A stretch of 53,413 nt of DNA from Acrocarpospora catenulata (GTDB taxonomy: Bacteria; Actinomycetota; Actinomycetes; Streptosporangiales; Streptosporangiaceae): the NCBI RefSeq assembly GCF_018476525.1, contig NZ_JAHCST010000063.1, positions 1 through 53,413 of the forward strand. The letters run 5' to 3'. Below, one piece after another: positions 35,621-44,136 of this stretch (positions are counted from its first letter, which is position 1; every line of letters starts with the position of its first letter). The position numbers were made by a program, and so were the translations under genes. The notes below the pieces were generated by a model. It was not told where the DNA came from. It worked only from the letters and a program-made list of their open reading frames with translations, and made no database searches.

Positions 35621-36973
35621 ATGAGCGGGTCACGTTTGCCGGCCGTGGGCGTGGTGCTGGCGGGCGGTGTCGGGCAGCGCATGGGCCTGGGCGCGCCCAA
35701 GCAGCTGCTGAAGATCGCCGGGAGGTCGATCCTGGAGCACTCCATCGGCGTGTTCGACCGCCACCCGGACATCGACGAGGTGGTCGTGCTGATGACGCCC
35801 GGGTTCACCGACCAGGTGCGGGAGCTGGTGGCGCGTAACGGGTTCCGCAAGGTCGGCCAGGTGATCGAGGGGGGCGCCAGCCGTACCGAGTCGACCTGGC
35901 TGGCGTTGCGGGCGCTCGGCGACCGGGAGTGCGACGTGCTGCTGCACGACGCGGTGCGGCCGCTGGTGGAGCCGCGCATCATCGCCGACTGCGTGGCCGC
36001 GCTCGGCGAGTTCCAGGCGGCCTGTGTGGCCATTCCGTCCTCCGACACGGTGCTGGTGGTCGAGGACGAGGTCGTCCGCGACACCCCGGACCGGTCGCGG
36101 CTGCGCCGCGCCCAGACCCCGCAGTGCTTCCGGCTCTCGGTGATCAGGGACGCCTACGCCCGGGCGCTGGCCGACCCCGAGTTCGCCGGGCGGCCCGCCA
36201 CCGACGACTGCGGGGTGCTGCTCCGCTACCGCCCCGACGTGCCCATCGCCATCGTGGCGGGTAGCGAGCACAACATGAAGGTCACCCATCCGGTGGACGC
36301 CTTCATCGCCGACCGGCTCTTCCAGCTCACCGCCGCGCCCGTGCCGGACGTCGGGCGGCTGGACGGGCGCACCCTGGTCGTCTTCGGCGGCTCGTACGGC
36401 CTCGGCGCCGACATCGCCGCCCTGGCCGCCGCACACGGGGCCACGGTGTTCCCCTGTGCCCGCACCCCGGTCCACGACGAGAAGGCCGTCGCCGACGCGC
36501 TGGCCCGCGCCTACGCCGCCACCGGCCGGATCGACTACGTGGTCGACGCCGCCACCGTGCTGCACCGGGGCAACCTGGCCGACGCCGAGCAGGCCGCCGT
36601 CGAGGAGACCATCGCGGTCAACTACCTGGGTCCGGTCACCGTCGCCAGGGCGGCCTTCAAACACCTCGCCGAGAGCCACGGCCACCTGCTGCTGTTCACC
36701 AGCGGCTCCGCGCTGCGCGGGCAGGCCGGGCACAGCCTCTACTCCTCCAGCAAGGCGGCGGTGGCCAACCTGGCCCAGGCGCTGGCCGAGGAGTGGGCCG
36801 AGCACGGTATCCGGGTCAACTGCGTCAACCCCGAACCGGCCACCACCCGCTTCCGCTCGTTCACCGAGGAGCCCCCGGCCAGCCTGCTGACGCCCGCGGA
36901 GGCCGCCCGTACCAGCCTGGCGGTGCTGGCCTCCGACCTCACCGGCCAGGTGATCGACGTACGGGCGGGCTAG
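35621..36973 (+). CDS. Bifunctional cytidylyltransferase/SDR (CDP-ribitol synthase-like)
   Basis: 450 residues. Residues 1-230 form an IspD/TarI-type cytidylyltransferase: VVLAGGVGQRMGLGAPKQLL, LLHDAVRPLVEP, RRAQTPQCFRLSVI and TDDCGVLL. From about 245 to the end is a short-chain reductase: VVFGGSYGLGADIAALAA, then SGSALRGQAGH with YSSSK (Ser, Tyr, Lys triad). This order equals Haemophilus Bcs1/Acs1, which reduces ribulose-5-phosphate and then makes CDP-ribitol. There is no IspF gene beside it, so an MEP-pathway IspD is less likely. The ribitol assignment is inference from architecture. Its 3' end overlaps the convergent GT2 by four bases. Confidence 0.88.
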   Translation: MSGSRLPAVGVVLAGGVGQRMGLGAPKQLLKIAGRSILEHSIGVFDRHPDIDEVVVLMTPGFTDQVRELVARNGFRKVGQVIEGGASRTESTWLALRALGDRECDVLLHDAVRPLVEPRIIADCVAALGEFQAACVAIPSSDTVLVVEDEVVRDTPDRSRLRRAQTPQCFRLSVIRDAYARALADPEFAGRPATDDCGVLLRYRPDVPIAIVAGSEHNMKVTHPVDAFIADRLFQLTAAPVPDVGRLDGRTLVVFGGSYGLGADIAALAAAHGATVFPCARTPVHDEKAVADALARAYAATGRIDYVVDAATVLHRGNLADAEQAAVEETIAVNYLGPVTVARAAFKHLAESHGHLLLFTSGSALRGQAGHSLYSSSKAAVANLAQALAEEWAEHGIRVNCVNPEPATTRFRSFTEEPPASLLTPAEAARTSLAVLASDLTGQVIDVRAG

Positions 36974-37968
36974 TTGAACAGATCGTGCAGGCCGATGCCC
37001 TCGCGCGGCTTGTTCAGCTTCGGCGAGCTGGTCAGGAAGCCGAAGCCCCAGGACAGGTGCATGGTCATGTACGCCACCGGCAGCAGCGCCAGCGCGCCCG
37101 GGGGCAGCCCGCGCCCGGTCAGCACCGAACCGGCCAGGATGGCCACGAGGTAGGCGGCCGGGATCACGGCGGCCAGCCAGAAGAACGGCGCCACCACTAA
37201 CCCGAGCACGATGCCGAGCACGGCGGTCGGCGGGGCCAGGTAGCGCAGGTTGATGGTGCCCTGGTGGGTGCGGGCCACCACCCGCCGCCACCGGCCGTAG
37301 TGGAAGTACTGCTTGGCCAGCGCCCGCACGTTGGGCCGGGGCCGGTAGGAGACCCGCATCTTCGGCTGGAACCAGACCAGGCCGCCGCTCTCCCGGATGC
37401 GGTGGTTCATCTCCCAGTCCTGCGCCCGCTGGAAGTGCTCGTCGTAGCCGCCCACCCGCTCCAGCGCCTCCCGGCGGAACACCCCCAGGTAGACGGTGTC
37501 GGCCGGGCCGCCCTCGCCGCCCACGTGGAAGGCGGCGTTGCCGACCCCGATCTTGGAGGTCATGGCCCGGGCCACCGCCTGCTCGAAGGGGGTGACACCC
37601 TCGGCGGCCATGATCCCGCCCACGTTGTCCGCGCCGGTCTCCTCCAGCGTCCGCACCGCCGTGCGCAGGTAGTCCTCGGGCAGCATGGCGTGGCCGTCCA
37701 CCCGGGCGACGATGCCGCCGCTGGAGGCCGCGATGGCCGCGTTGAGCGCGTTCGGGGTGCGGCCGGTGGGGTTGGGGACCACGCTCACCCGGGGGTCGGC
37801 GGCGGCGATCGCGTCCGCCACCTCCTGGGTCCGGTCCTTGGAGGGGCCCACCGCGAGCACCACCTCGATGGCACCGTCGTAGTCCTGTTCGAGCACTTGC
37901 TGGACGGCCTGGCGCAGGTGCCGTTCCTCGTTGAGTACCGGCATGATGACGGAGATCGAAGGGCTCAT
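36970..37968 (-). CDS. GT2 glycosyltransferase, membrane-anchored
   Basis: 332 residues. Its GT-A domain begins SPSISVIMPVLNEERHLRQA and includes LAVGPSKDRTQEVADAI, GGIVARVDGHAMLPEDYL and FQRAQDWEMNHRIRESGG. The C-terminal third has about three hydrophobic segments (LGIVLGLVVAPFFWLAAV and others). Similar proteins act in succinoglycan- or exopolysaccharide-like assembly. It is convergent with the CDP-ribitol-type enzyme and divergent from the second LCP gene, tying the sugar, alcohol and attachment steps together. The TTA leucine codon at 37198-37200 is residue 257. Confidence 0.87.
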   Translation of the reverse strand: MSPSISVIMPVLNEERHLRQAVQQVLEQDYDGAIEVVLAVGPSKDRTQEVADAIAAADPRVSVVPNPTGRTPNALNAAIAASSGGIVARVDGHAMLPEDYLRTAVRTLEETGADNVGGIMAAEGVTPFEQAVARAMTSKIGVGNAAFHVGGEGGPADTVYLGVFRREALERVGGYDEHFQRAQDWEMNHRIRESGGLVWFQPKMRVSYRPRPNVRALAKQYFHYGRWRRVVARTHQGTINLRYLAPPTAVLGIVLGLVVAPFFWLAAVIPAAYLVAILAGSVLTGRGLPPGALALLPVAYMTMHLSWGFGFLTSSPKLNKPREGIGLHDLFN

Positions 37969-38034
37969 CAGACTCGTTAGGGGCGCGTCGGGGAAGGGGT
38001 TCTTGGCTGCGCTCACGCTACTGTACGAGGGGGC

Positions 38035-39531
38035 GTGGTCGGCAACCTCGAGGGGGGACCGGTGGAGGACTCGGGTGTTGACTCGGGCGTTCACGTGGGC
38101 GGGGACGCCTACGGCGGGGTCCGGGTCGCTCCCCGCCAGGTTCGCCGCCGCCCGCGGGCCGGAGTCCGGTCGCTGGCGATCACCGGGGCGCTGTCCAGCC
38201 TGGTGCTGGTCGGCGCCGGGTTCGCCTGGGCCATCCCGAGCTACGTGAGCGGGCAGATCTCCTCGGTGGACGCGGGCACCGCCGGTTCCGAGACGCAGGG
38301 CGCGATGAACATCCTGCTGGTCGGGCTGGACAAGCGGGACGATCTCAGCCGCCGCGAGCAGAACCAGCTGCACCTGGGCCGGGACGCCGGGGAGCGCACC
38401 GACACGATGATGGTCATCCACGTGTCCGAGGACCACCGGCGCGTCACCGTGGTCTCGCTGCCCCGCGACACCTGGCTGGACGTGCCGGGCAAGGGCGAGC
38501 GCAAGATCAACTCGGCGTACCAGTTCGGCGGGGCCAAACTGGCGGTGCGCACCGTGCAGCAGGCCACCGGGCTGCGGATCAACCACTACGTCGAGGTGGA
38601 CGTGATGGGCTTCATCGACGTGGTCGAGTCGCTGGGCGGGGTGACCGTGTGCACCCCGGTGGCGATCAACGACGACAAGACCAAGCTGGTGCTCGCCCCC
38701 GGCACCCACGACCTCAACGGCGTCAGCGCCCTGGCCTACGCCCGCACCCGGGCCACCGGCCGGGCCGACCTGGACCGCATCGACCGCCAGCAGCAGGTGA
38801 TCTCGGCCCTGCTGGCCAAGGCGCTGAGCGGCGACACTCTCTCCAACCCCGCCAAACTCGGCGGCCTGGTCAACTCCACCCTCCGCACCCTGACCGTCGA
38901 CCAGCCCCTGGCCAAGAACCTCCTCGGCCTGGCCACCCAGTTCAGGGACCTCTCCCTCGACGACATCTCCTTCGTCACCGTCCCCCTGGCCGACGTCAAC
39001 TACCGCACCTCCACCGGCGAATCCGCCGTCCTCTGGGACAAGCCGGCCGCCCGCGACCTCTTCCAGCGCATCGCCACCGACCAGCCGCTGAACCCGCCGG
39101 CCAAACCCTCCCCGTCCCCGTCGGCCTCCCCGTCACCGTCCCCGACGGCCGACACCGTCGCCCCCCACCGCATCGCGGTACGAGTGATCAACGGCACCCT
39201 CATCACGGGCCTGGGCGCCCGCGCCCGCAAGGACCTCCTCGACGCCGGTTTCCTGGTTCCCTCCGAAGCCGGCGACACGGGCCGCCGCGACTACAAGAAC
39301 ACCGTCATCCGCCACGCCCCCGGCCGCGCGGACTCGGCCCGAACCCTGGCCACCGTCTTCCCCGGCGCGGACATCCGCCAGGTGGACGACATCAACGGCG
39401 TCGAAGTCATCCTCGGCCAGCAACACCACACCGTGAAGAAACCCCCCAAGCCGACCCCGTCACCCAGCCCGTCGGCCAAGCCGACCCCGACCGCGAAAAC
39501 GGCCACGGAGAACATCTGCAAGCGGACCTAG
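38035..39531 (+). CDS. LCP family protein with LytR_C domain (second copy)
   Basis: 498 residues: a short cytoplasmic N-terminus, a membrane helix about 46-67, and an LCP domain from about 91 (MNILLVGLDKRDD) with VSLPRDTWLDVPG, INHYVEVDVMGF and ARTRATGRADLDRIDRQQQ (Arg-rich acceptor/lipid site). A Pro/Ser linker precedes a LytR_C domain near 380 (IAVRVINGTLITGLG). A second Pro/Ser/Thr tail ends the protein. It would attach a lipid-linked polymer to peptidoglycan. The GTG start at 38035 has GAGGGGGC just upstream. It is separated from the KAS-III gene by 11 bases, so the two may be cotranscribed. Confidence 0.92.
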   Translation: MVGNLEGGPVEDSGVDSGVHVGGDAYGGVRVAPRQVRRRPRAGVRSLAITGALSSLVLVGAGFAWAIPSYVSGQISSVDAGTAGSETQGAMNILLVGLDKRDDLSRREQNQLHLGRDAGERTDTMMVIHVSEDHRRVTVVSLPRDTWLDVPGKGERKINSAYQFGGAKLAVRTVQQATGLRINHYVEVDVMGFIDVVESLGGVTVCTPVAINDDKTKLVLAPGTHDLNGVSALAYARTRATGRADLDRIDRQQQVISALLAKALSGDTLSNPAKLGGLVNSTLRTLTVDQPLAKNLLGLATQFRDLSLDDISFVTVPLADVNYRTSTGESAVLWDKPAARDLFQRIATDQPLNPPAKPSPSPSASPSPSPTADTVAPHRIAVRVINGTLITGLGARARKDLLDAGFLVPSEAGDTGRRDYKNTVIRHAPGRADSARTLATVFPGADIRQVDDINGVEVILGQQHHTVKKPPKPTPSPSPSAKPTPTAKTATENICKRT

Positions 39532-39542
39532 AGGTACTGCCC

Positions 39543-41552
39543 ATGGACGTCGGTGACAGGAGAGTCCAGCCGTACCGCTCTGTCATCGACAGCATCGGGG
39601 TGGCGCTGCCGTCCCGGACGATGACCACGGAAGAAGTGCTCGACGGTTGTGTGCGGCGGCCCGCTGTGCCGCTGGAGCCGACGACCGGGATCGTGTCCCG
39701 CCGGGTGGCCGGGGCGGGTGAATACTCCATCGACCTCGCGGTGCGTGCCGCGCGGGACTGTTTCGCCCGTTCGGCGATCCGGCCGGACGAGGTGGACCTG
39801 CTGGTCAGTGCCAGTGTCTCGCGGATCGACGGGCCGTTCTGGGCCACCTGCGAGCCGGCCGCCGCCACCCGGCTCCGGCATGTTCTCGGATGCACGCGGG
39901 CGTGGACGTTCGACGTGGCGAACGCGTGTGCCGGTAACTTCACCGGGATCTATCTGGCGGACGCGCTCGTCCGTGCCGGGCGGATCCGGACGGCGCTGGT
40001 GGTGAGCGGGGAGTACATCTCCCATCTGATCCGTACGGCGCAGTTGGAGATCGACGGTGCTTCTGATCCGCGGATCGCGTGCCTGACGCTCGGCGACGCG
40101 GGCACAGCGGTTCTGCTGACGCGTACGGATGACGAGCGGGCCGGCTTCGAGCACATCTCGTTGCGCACCATCGGCCGTCATCACCGGCTGTGCGTCGCCG
40201 GTCCGACCGGGGAGGCGCACGGCGGCGCCATCATGAGAACGGAGTCGGCAGCGCTGGCCATGGTCGGCGTGCGCGAGACGGTCGCGCACGCGTGGGAGAC
40301 GCTGGACAGGCTCGGCCGGTCCATATCCGACATCGACCGGTTCATCCCGCACCAGACGTCGCGGCTCGCCGTACGGGCGGGGATTCGCCGGGCCAACAAG
40401 GTGTTCGGCGGCCCGGCTCTGCACGACGGCAACGTCATCGACAACCTCGCCGAACGCGGCAACACCTCGACCACCACCCACCTCCTGGCCCTGTACGACG
40501 GCAGCCTGGACGGCCGGATCCACTCAGGTCAGCGGCTGCTCTTCGGGATCGCGGGTTCGGGTGTCAGCGTGGGCACGGCCCTGTACTCGCTGGACGACTT
40601 GCCCCATCGCCTCGCCACGGGAACCGCGTCGACACGGCCCGCGCCGCCCGCCGACCCGGCTTCCCACAGGCCGATCCAGCCCGTGCGAGTTGTCGGCCTG
40701 GGGCTGGCCGGCCGGCAGGACGGCGGCGTGACGACGCTGGGGCTGCTCCGGGAGGCGACGGGGAAATGCCTCGCGGACGCGGGGCACAAGCCCTCGGACG
40801 TGGAACTGCTCGTCCACGCAGGTGTGTACGTGACAGGCATGATCGCCGAACCGGCCGTGGCCGCGATCGCGGCGGGCGAGCTCGGATTCGACGGCTCGAC
40901 CACGTCATCGGGCAACGTCCTGGGATTCGATCTCAGCAATGGCGGGCTGGGCCTGTTCGACGCCTGCCGGGTCGCGTGTGAACTCATCCGGGCGGGCGAG
41001 GTCCGCAACGCCCTCGTCGCCGCGTCGGAGGTGGAGGAACGCGACCCGGATGCCATCCGGCCGGGCGTGGCGGCTTGTGGGTCGGCGCTGTTGCTGGAGG
41101 ACGATCCGACCGGGCAGAGCGGGTTCCTCGGCTTCCACGCCCGGCACCTGGATGGGCATGTCGGCGAGTTCGGCGCGCAGGCCGTACAGCGGGCCGGGCG
41201 GAGTTTCGTCAGGGCCGGCGACCGCGGGATCCTCCAAGATCGGTACGTCGAACATCTCCCAACTGTCGTGGCGGAACTACTCGACGCCCTGGAGGTCGAG
41301 CCGCGGCGGATCCGCGCAATCGTCCCACCCTGGCTCTCCCCGCCCGCGGTGGACCGCCTGCGCCGGAACTGGCCGGTCCTCGGGGATCGGCTCGTGCCGC
41401 CGGACGGGACGGGCGGGGACCTGTTCACCTCGTCGCTGCCCTTCGGCATGGACAAACTGCTGCGTACCGGAGCGGTGGGGCCGGGCGACCTCGCCGTCTT
41501 CGCCTGCGCCGCCAGCGGCGTCGAGATAGGCGCGGCGCTTTATCGCTTCTGA
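39543..41552 (+). CDS. Tandem ketoacyl-ACP-synthase-III-like fusion protein, second half inactive
   Basis: 669 residues made of two thiolase-fold KAS-III-like halves joined near 355-380. The N-terminal half keeps the whole KAS III triad: C129 (DVANACAGN), H270 (FIPHQTS) and N307 (ERGNTST). In the C-terminal half these positions are lost: the Cys aligns with G468 (FDLSNGGLG), the His with P596 (IVPPWLSP), and no Asn follows. This mimics an active/inactive heterodimer such as PqsC-PqsB in one chain. It probably condenses a fatty or short-chain acyl-CoA with another substrate; the product is unknown. GAGG sits 8 bases before the ATG. The next gene encodes a membrane protein. Confidence 0.85.
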   Translation: MDVGDRRVQPYRSVIDSIGVALPSRTMTTEEVLDGCVRRPAVPLEPTTGIVSRRVAGAGEYSIDLAVRAARDCFARSAIRPDEVDLLVSASVSRIDGPFWATCEPAAATRLRHVLGCTRAWTFDVANACAGNFTGIYLADALVRAGRIRTALVVSGEYISHLIRTAQLEIDGASDPRIACLTLGDAGTAVLLTRTDDERAGFEHISLRTIGRHHRLCVAGPTGEAHGGAIMRTESAALAMVGVRETVAHAWETLDRLGRSISDIDRFIPHQTSRLAVRAGIRRANKVFGGPALHDGNVIDNLAERGNTSTTTHLLALYDGSLDGRIHSGQRLLFGIAGSGVSVGTALYSLDDLPHRLATGTASTRPAPPADPASHRPIQPVRVVGLGLAGRQDGGVTTLGLLREATGKCLADAGHKPSDVELLVHAGVYVTGMIAEPAVAAIAAGELGFDGSTTSSGNVLGFDLSNGGLGLFDACRVACELIRAGEVRNALVAASEVEERDPDAIRPGVAACGSALLLEDDPTGQSGFLGFHARHLDGHVGEFGAQAVQRAGRSFVRAGDRGILQDRYVEHLPTVVAELLDALEVEPRRIRAIVPPWLSPPAVDRLRRNWPVLGDRLVPPDGTGGDLFTSSLPFGMDKLLRTGAVGPGDLAVFACAASGVEIGAALYRF

Positions 41553-41654
41553 CGCGATCAGAGCACTACGATACTTTTTGCCCGGCCGACGGGACCTCTG
41601 GCGTGGCCGGCACCGCGAACCGACGCAGTGTCAGCAGTCCGCTCTGGAGATTGA

Positions 41655-42911
41655 ATGACCGGGAAAGCCGAACAGCGGGCGAAATTCGATCCTTTCAATT
41701 TCATCCCGCTGTTCCCGGGGAAACTCCGGGACCTGCACGCCGGCTGGATTGTGGTGGCCGGATCGGTGGTGTTCCTCCTGCTGGTGCTCGCCACCCTGAT
41801 CGAAGGAACCTTCGGCCGCCTGACGGATTTCCAGTACCCCACCGACGTGCGGTACGCCTTCAGTGAATCGGTGCCCCGGACCGAACCGAACTTCCCGCTG
41901 ATCCGCGACATCACCAGCTGCCTGTGCCTCTTTCTGGTTGTCGCCGGATTCGCCCTGCTGCACCGGCACTGGCACTACATCTCCATCGCCCTGACCGAAC
42001 TGCGCGAGTCCAAGACGATCGTCCCGCGCCGGCGGCCCAGGTCCAACATGATCTCCCGGCTGCTGGGCATCGACCGGCTCATCGGCGACTGCGGCGACTA
42101 CGCCGCACTCGACGTCCTGGACGCACGCTTCGGCAAGGTGACCGCGCGCACCAAGGTTCTGCTGTCCGGCTCCGTGCTCTTCGCCAGTTACGTCTTCGCC
42201 ACCCTGCTCGGGAATGGTCTGAGCCAGAACGTCTTCCGTTTCCTGGCCCCGACGGCCGCGACACCCGACGAGCAGAACCAGTGGGTGGCCCTGGCCAAGC
42301 AGAACTGGTGGGCCGGCCCCGACCATCCCATCGGACTGGTGATCTACACCATCCTCGCGTTCCTCGCGATGGTTCTGATCTTCACCTTCAACGTGGTGGG
42401 GGTCCTCACCGTCTACTTCGGGGTGGCCCTGTACTTCGCCGCCGACATGGGCGCCGACTGGTACAACCGGGACGGCCGCTACGGCTGGACCCCCGTGGCG
42501 AAGGTCTACCGCACCGTCTACTGGGCCCTGGTGCTGCTGGGCAGCGGCATCACCAACCTGATCGCGGTTCTGGGCAGCAGCGTGCCCATCTCGGTCGTGG
42601 GCCTGATCCTCCTGTACGTGCTCCTCGCCCCCGTGTACACGCTGGTGCCGTGGCTCGCCTTCCGTACGGTCGAACGCACCGCGAAGGCCGCCCGCAGGGC
42701 GCGACTGTCCCGGGCGCTGGAAGGCGTCGACGACAGCGACCTGGAGCGGGTTCAGCTGTTCGTGGCCGAGTTCGAACGCTGCAACAACGCGAAAATCCGG
42801 CCGATGCGGCTGCGCACGGCGTCGTTCAGCGTCTTCGCCACGGTGGTGCTCCTGCCCATCGCCCTCACCGCGTTACAGATCTTCGCCCAGATCGGCGCCG
42901 GCAGCCACTGA
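41655..42911 (+). CDS. Unknown polytopic membrane protein
   Basis: 418 residues, about seven hydrophobic segments (for example GWIVVAGSVVFLLLVLATLI, VLLSGSVLFASYVFATLLG, VVGVLTVYFGVALYFAADMG, ISVVGLILLYVLLAPVYTLV). No recognised domain. A basic patch RRRPRSNM follows helix 2. A charged C-terminal region RTVERTAKAARRARLSRALE precedes a last helix, suggesting a cytoplasmic helical hairpin. GGAG sits 5 bases before ATG 41655. It begins 102 bases after the tandem KAS-III gene and may work with it. Rare TTA leucine codon at 42873-42875 (residue 407). It ends 6 bases before the convergent exported-protein gene. Confidence 0.6.
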   Translation: MTGKAEQRAKFDPFNFIPLFPGKLRDLHAGWIVVAGSVVFLLLVLATLIEGTFGRLTDFQYPTDVRYAFSESVPRTEPNFPLIRDITSCLCLFLVVAGFALLHRHWHYISIALTELRESKTIVPRRRPRSNMISRLLGIDRLIGDCGDYAALDVLDARFGKVTARTKVLLSGSVLFASYVFATLLGNGLSQNVFRFLAPTAATPDEQNQWVALAKQNWWAGPDHPIGLVIYTILAFLAMVLIFTFNVVGVLTVYFGVALYFAADMGADWYNRDGRYGWTPVAKVYRTVYWALVLLGSGITNLIAVLGSSVPISVVGLILLYVLLAPVYTLVPWLAFRTVERTAKAARRARLSRALEGVDDSDLERVQLFVAEFERCNNAKIRPMRLRTASFSVFATVVLLPIALTALQIFAQIGAGSH

Positions 42912-42917
42912 CCCCTT

Positions 42918-43361
42918 TCAGCCGATCTTCTCCCGGGCGACCGGGATGCCGCCGGAGCAGCGGATCTCGATTTCGACCTCGGAGTCGTCGGCCTCGAACT
43001 TGACTTTGACGTGGTCGTCGGGGCCGGGGTCCACGTCGTCCACCTGGTAGCCCTGCGCGGGGGTCCAGGAGAGTAGCCGGGCCTGGCCGCCGGTGCAGGC
43101 CGCGACGGCGGTGCCGCCGGAGGTGGCGAAGACCTGGGATTCCTCAGCTGAGGGATTGTCGGCCGAGGGAGTCGCTTTCGCGGGGCCCGGTTGCGGGGTT
43201 GTCGTGACCGGGATGGCGAGAGCCTGCCGTACCTGGTCGGAGGTGAGGGGGCGGACGCTGGAGCCGGCGACGGCGGCGGTCAGGCCGTTGGTCACGGCCA
43301 CACCGGCGGCCGTGGCCGCCACCACCGCCGCCAGCCACCCGGCCACCGCGAGACGATTCAT
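42918..43361 (-). CDS. Hypothetical exported protein
   Basis: 147 residues. The N-terminal hydrophobic stretch (LAVAGWLAAVVAATAAGVAV) would be a signal peptide or anchor. A Pro/Ala/Ser linker follows, and then a small acidic domain (PAQGYQVDDVDPGPDDHVKV) with two cysteines (AACTGG and IRCSGG). No family is recognised. It is divergent from the response regulator gene (82-base gap), so it may be a target or sensor of that two-component system; this is inference. The start codon is ATG at 43361. Confidence 0.6.
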   Translation of the reverse strand: MNRLAVAGWLAAVVAATAAGVAVTNGLTAAVAGSSVRPLTSDQVRQALAIPVTTTPQPGPAKATPSADNPSAEESQVFATSGGTAVAACTGGQARLLSWTPAQGYQVDDVDPGPDDHVKVKFEADDSEVEIEIRCSGGIPVAREKIG

Positions 43362-43443
43362 GAGGCCACCCTGCCTGAGCCCACGCTAAGACGAGGTTAA
43401 AGCCCCGATAACGGACTTATGCCTTATCCCCGAAGCGGCTACC

Positions 43444-44136
43444 GTGGCAGAGGAAATGGCAAATGTGCTGCTCGTCGAGGACGACGTCACCATCCGCACC
43501 GCCCTGGTCCGGGGCCTACGCGACCGGGGCCACGCCGTGTCCTCGGCCGCCTCCGCCCTCGACGGCCTCCGCCTGGCCCTCGACAACCGCCCCGACCTGG
43601 TCGTACTCGATCTCGGCCTGCCCGACCTGGACGGCGCGGAACTCCTGCGCATGCTCCGCGCGGTCAGCAGAATGCCGGTGATCATCGCCACCGCCCGGGA
43701 CGGCGAGGCGGAAACGGTCCGCCTGCTCGACGCCGGCGCCGACGACTACGTCGTCAAACCCTTCACCGCCACCCACCTCGACGCCCGCATCCGCGCCGTA
43801 CTCCGCCGTACCGGCCAGGAGGAGAGCACCACGACGATCACCGTCGGCGGCCTCCTTATGGACGTCCGGGGCCGAGTCGCCACCCTGGACGGAACCCCCG
43901 TCGAACTGACCCCACGGGAGTTCGACCTCCTGCTCTACCTGGCCTCCCGCCCCGGCCGCGTGGTCACCAAGCGCGAACTCCTCACCGAGGTCTGGCAGGT
44001 GCCCTACGGCATGACGGACAAGACGGTAGACGTCCACCTCTCCTGGCTCCGCAAGAAACTAGGCGAAACCGCCCAAGAGCCTCGCTTCCTGCACACCGTA
44101 CGTGGAGTCGGCGTCAAACTGGTCGATCCATCTTGA
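43444..44136 (+). CDS. OmpR-family response regulator
   Basis: 230 residues: receiver domain with acidic pocket (VEDD), phosphoacceptor D56 (VVLDLGLPDLDG), Thr83 region (IATARD) and K105 (YVVKPF), then a winged-helix output with ELTPREFDLLLYLASRPGRV and DVHLSWLRKKL. The start may be the GTG at 43444 or the ATG at 43456 (MANVLLVEDD). Its stop overlaps the histidine kinase start (TTGA), so both are coupled. Its target is unknown, but the PepSY gene downstream and the divergent exported gene are candidates. Confidence 0.9.
   Translation: MAEEMANVLLVEDDVTIRTALVRGLRDRGHAVSSAASALDGLRLALDNRPDLVVLDLGLPDLDGAELLRMLRAVSRMPVIIATARDGEAETVRLLDAGADDYVVKPFTATHLDARIRAVLRRTGQEESTTTITVGGLLMDVRGRVATLDGTPVELTPREFDLLLYLASRPGRVVTKRELLTEVWQVPYGMTDKTVDVHLSWLRKKLGETAQEPRFLHTVRGVGVKLVDPS

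Noticed and set aside
35621-36973. IspD of the MEP isoprenoid pathway
   Set aside because: Fusion to an SDR and the absence of IspF nearby fit a CDP-ribitol-synthase architecture better; not fully excluded.
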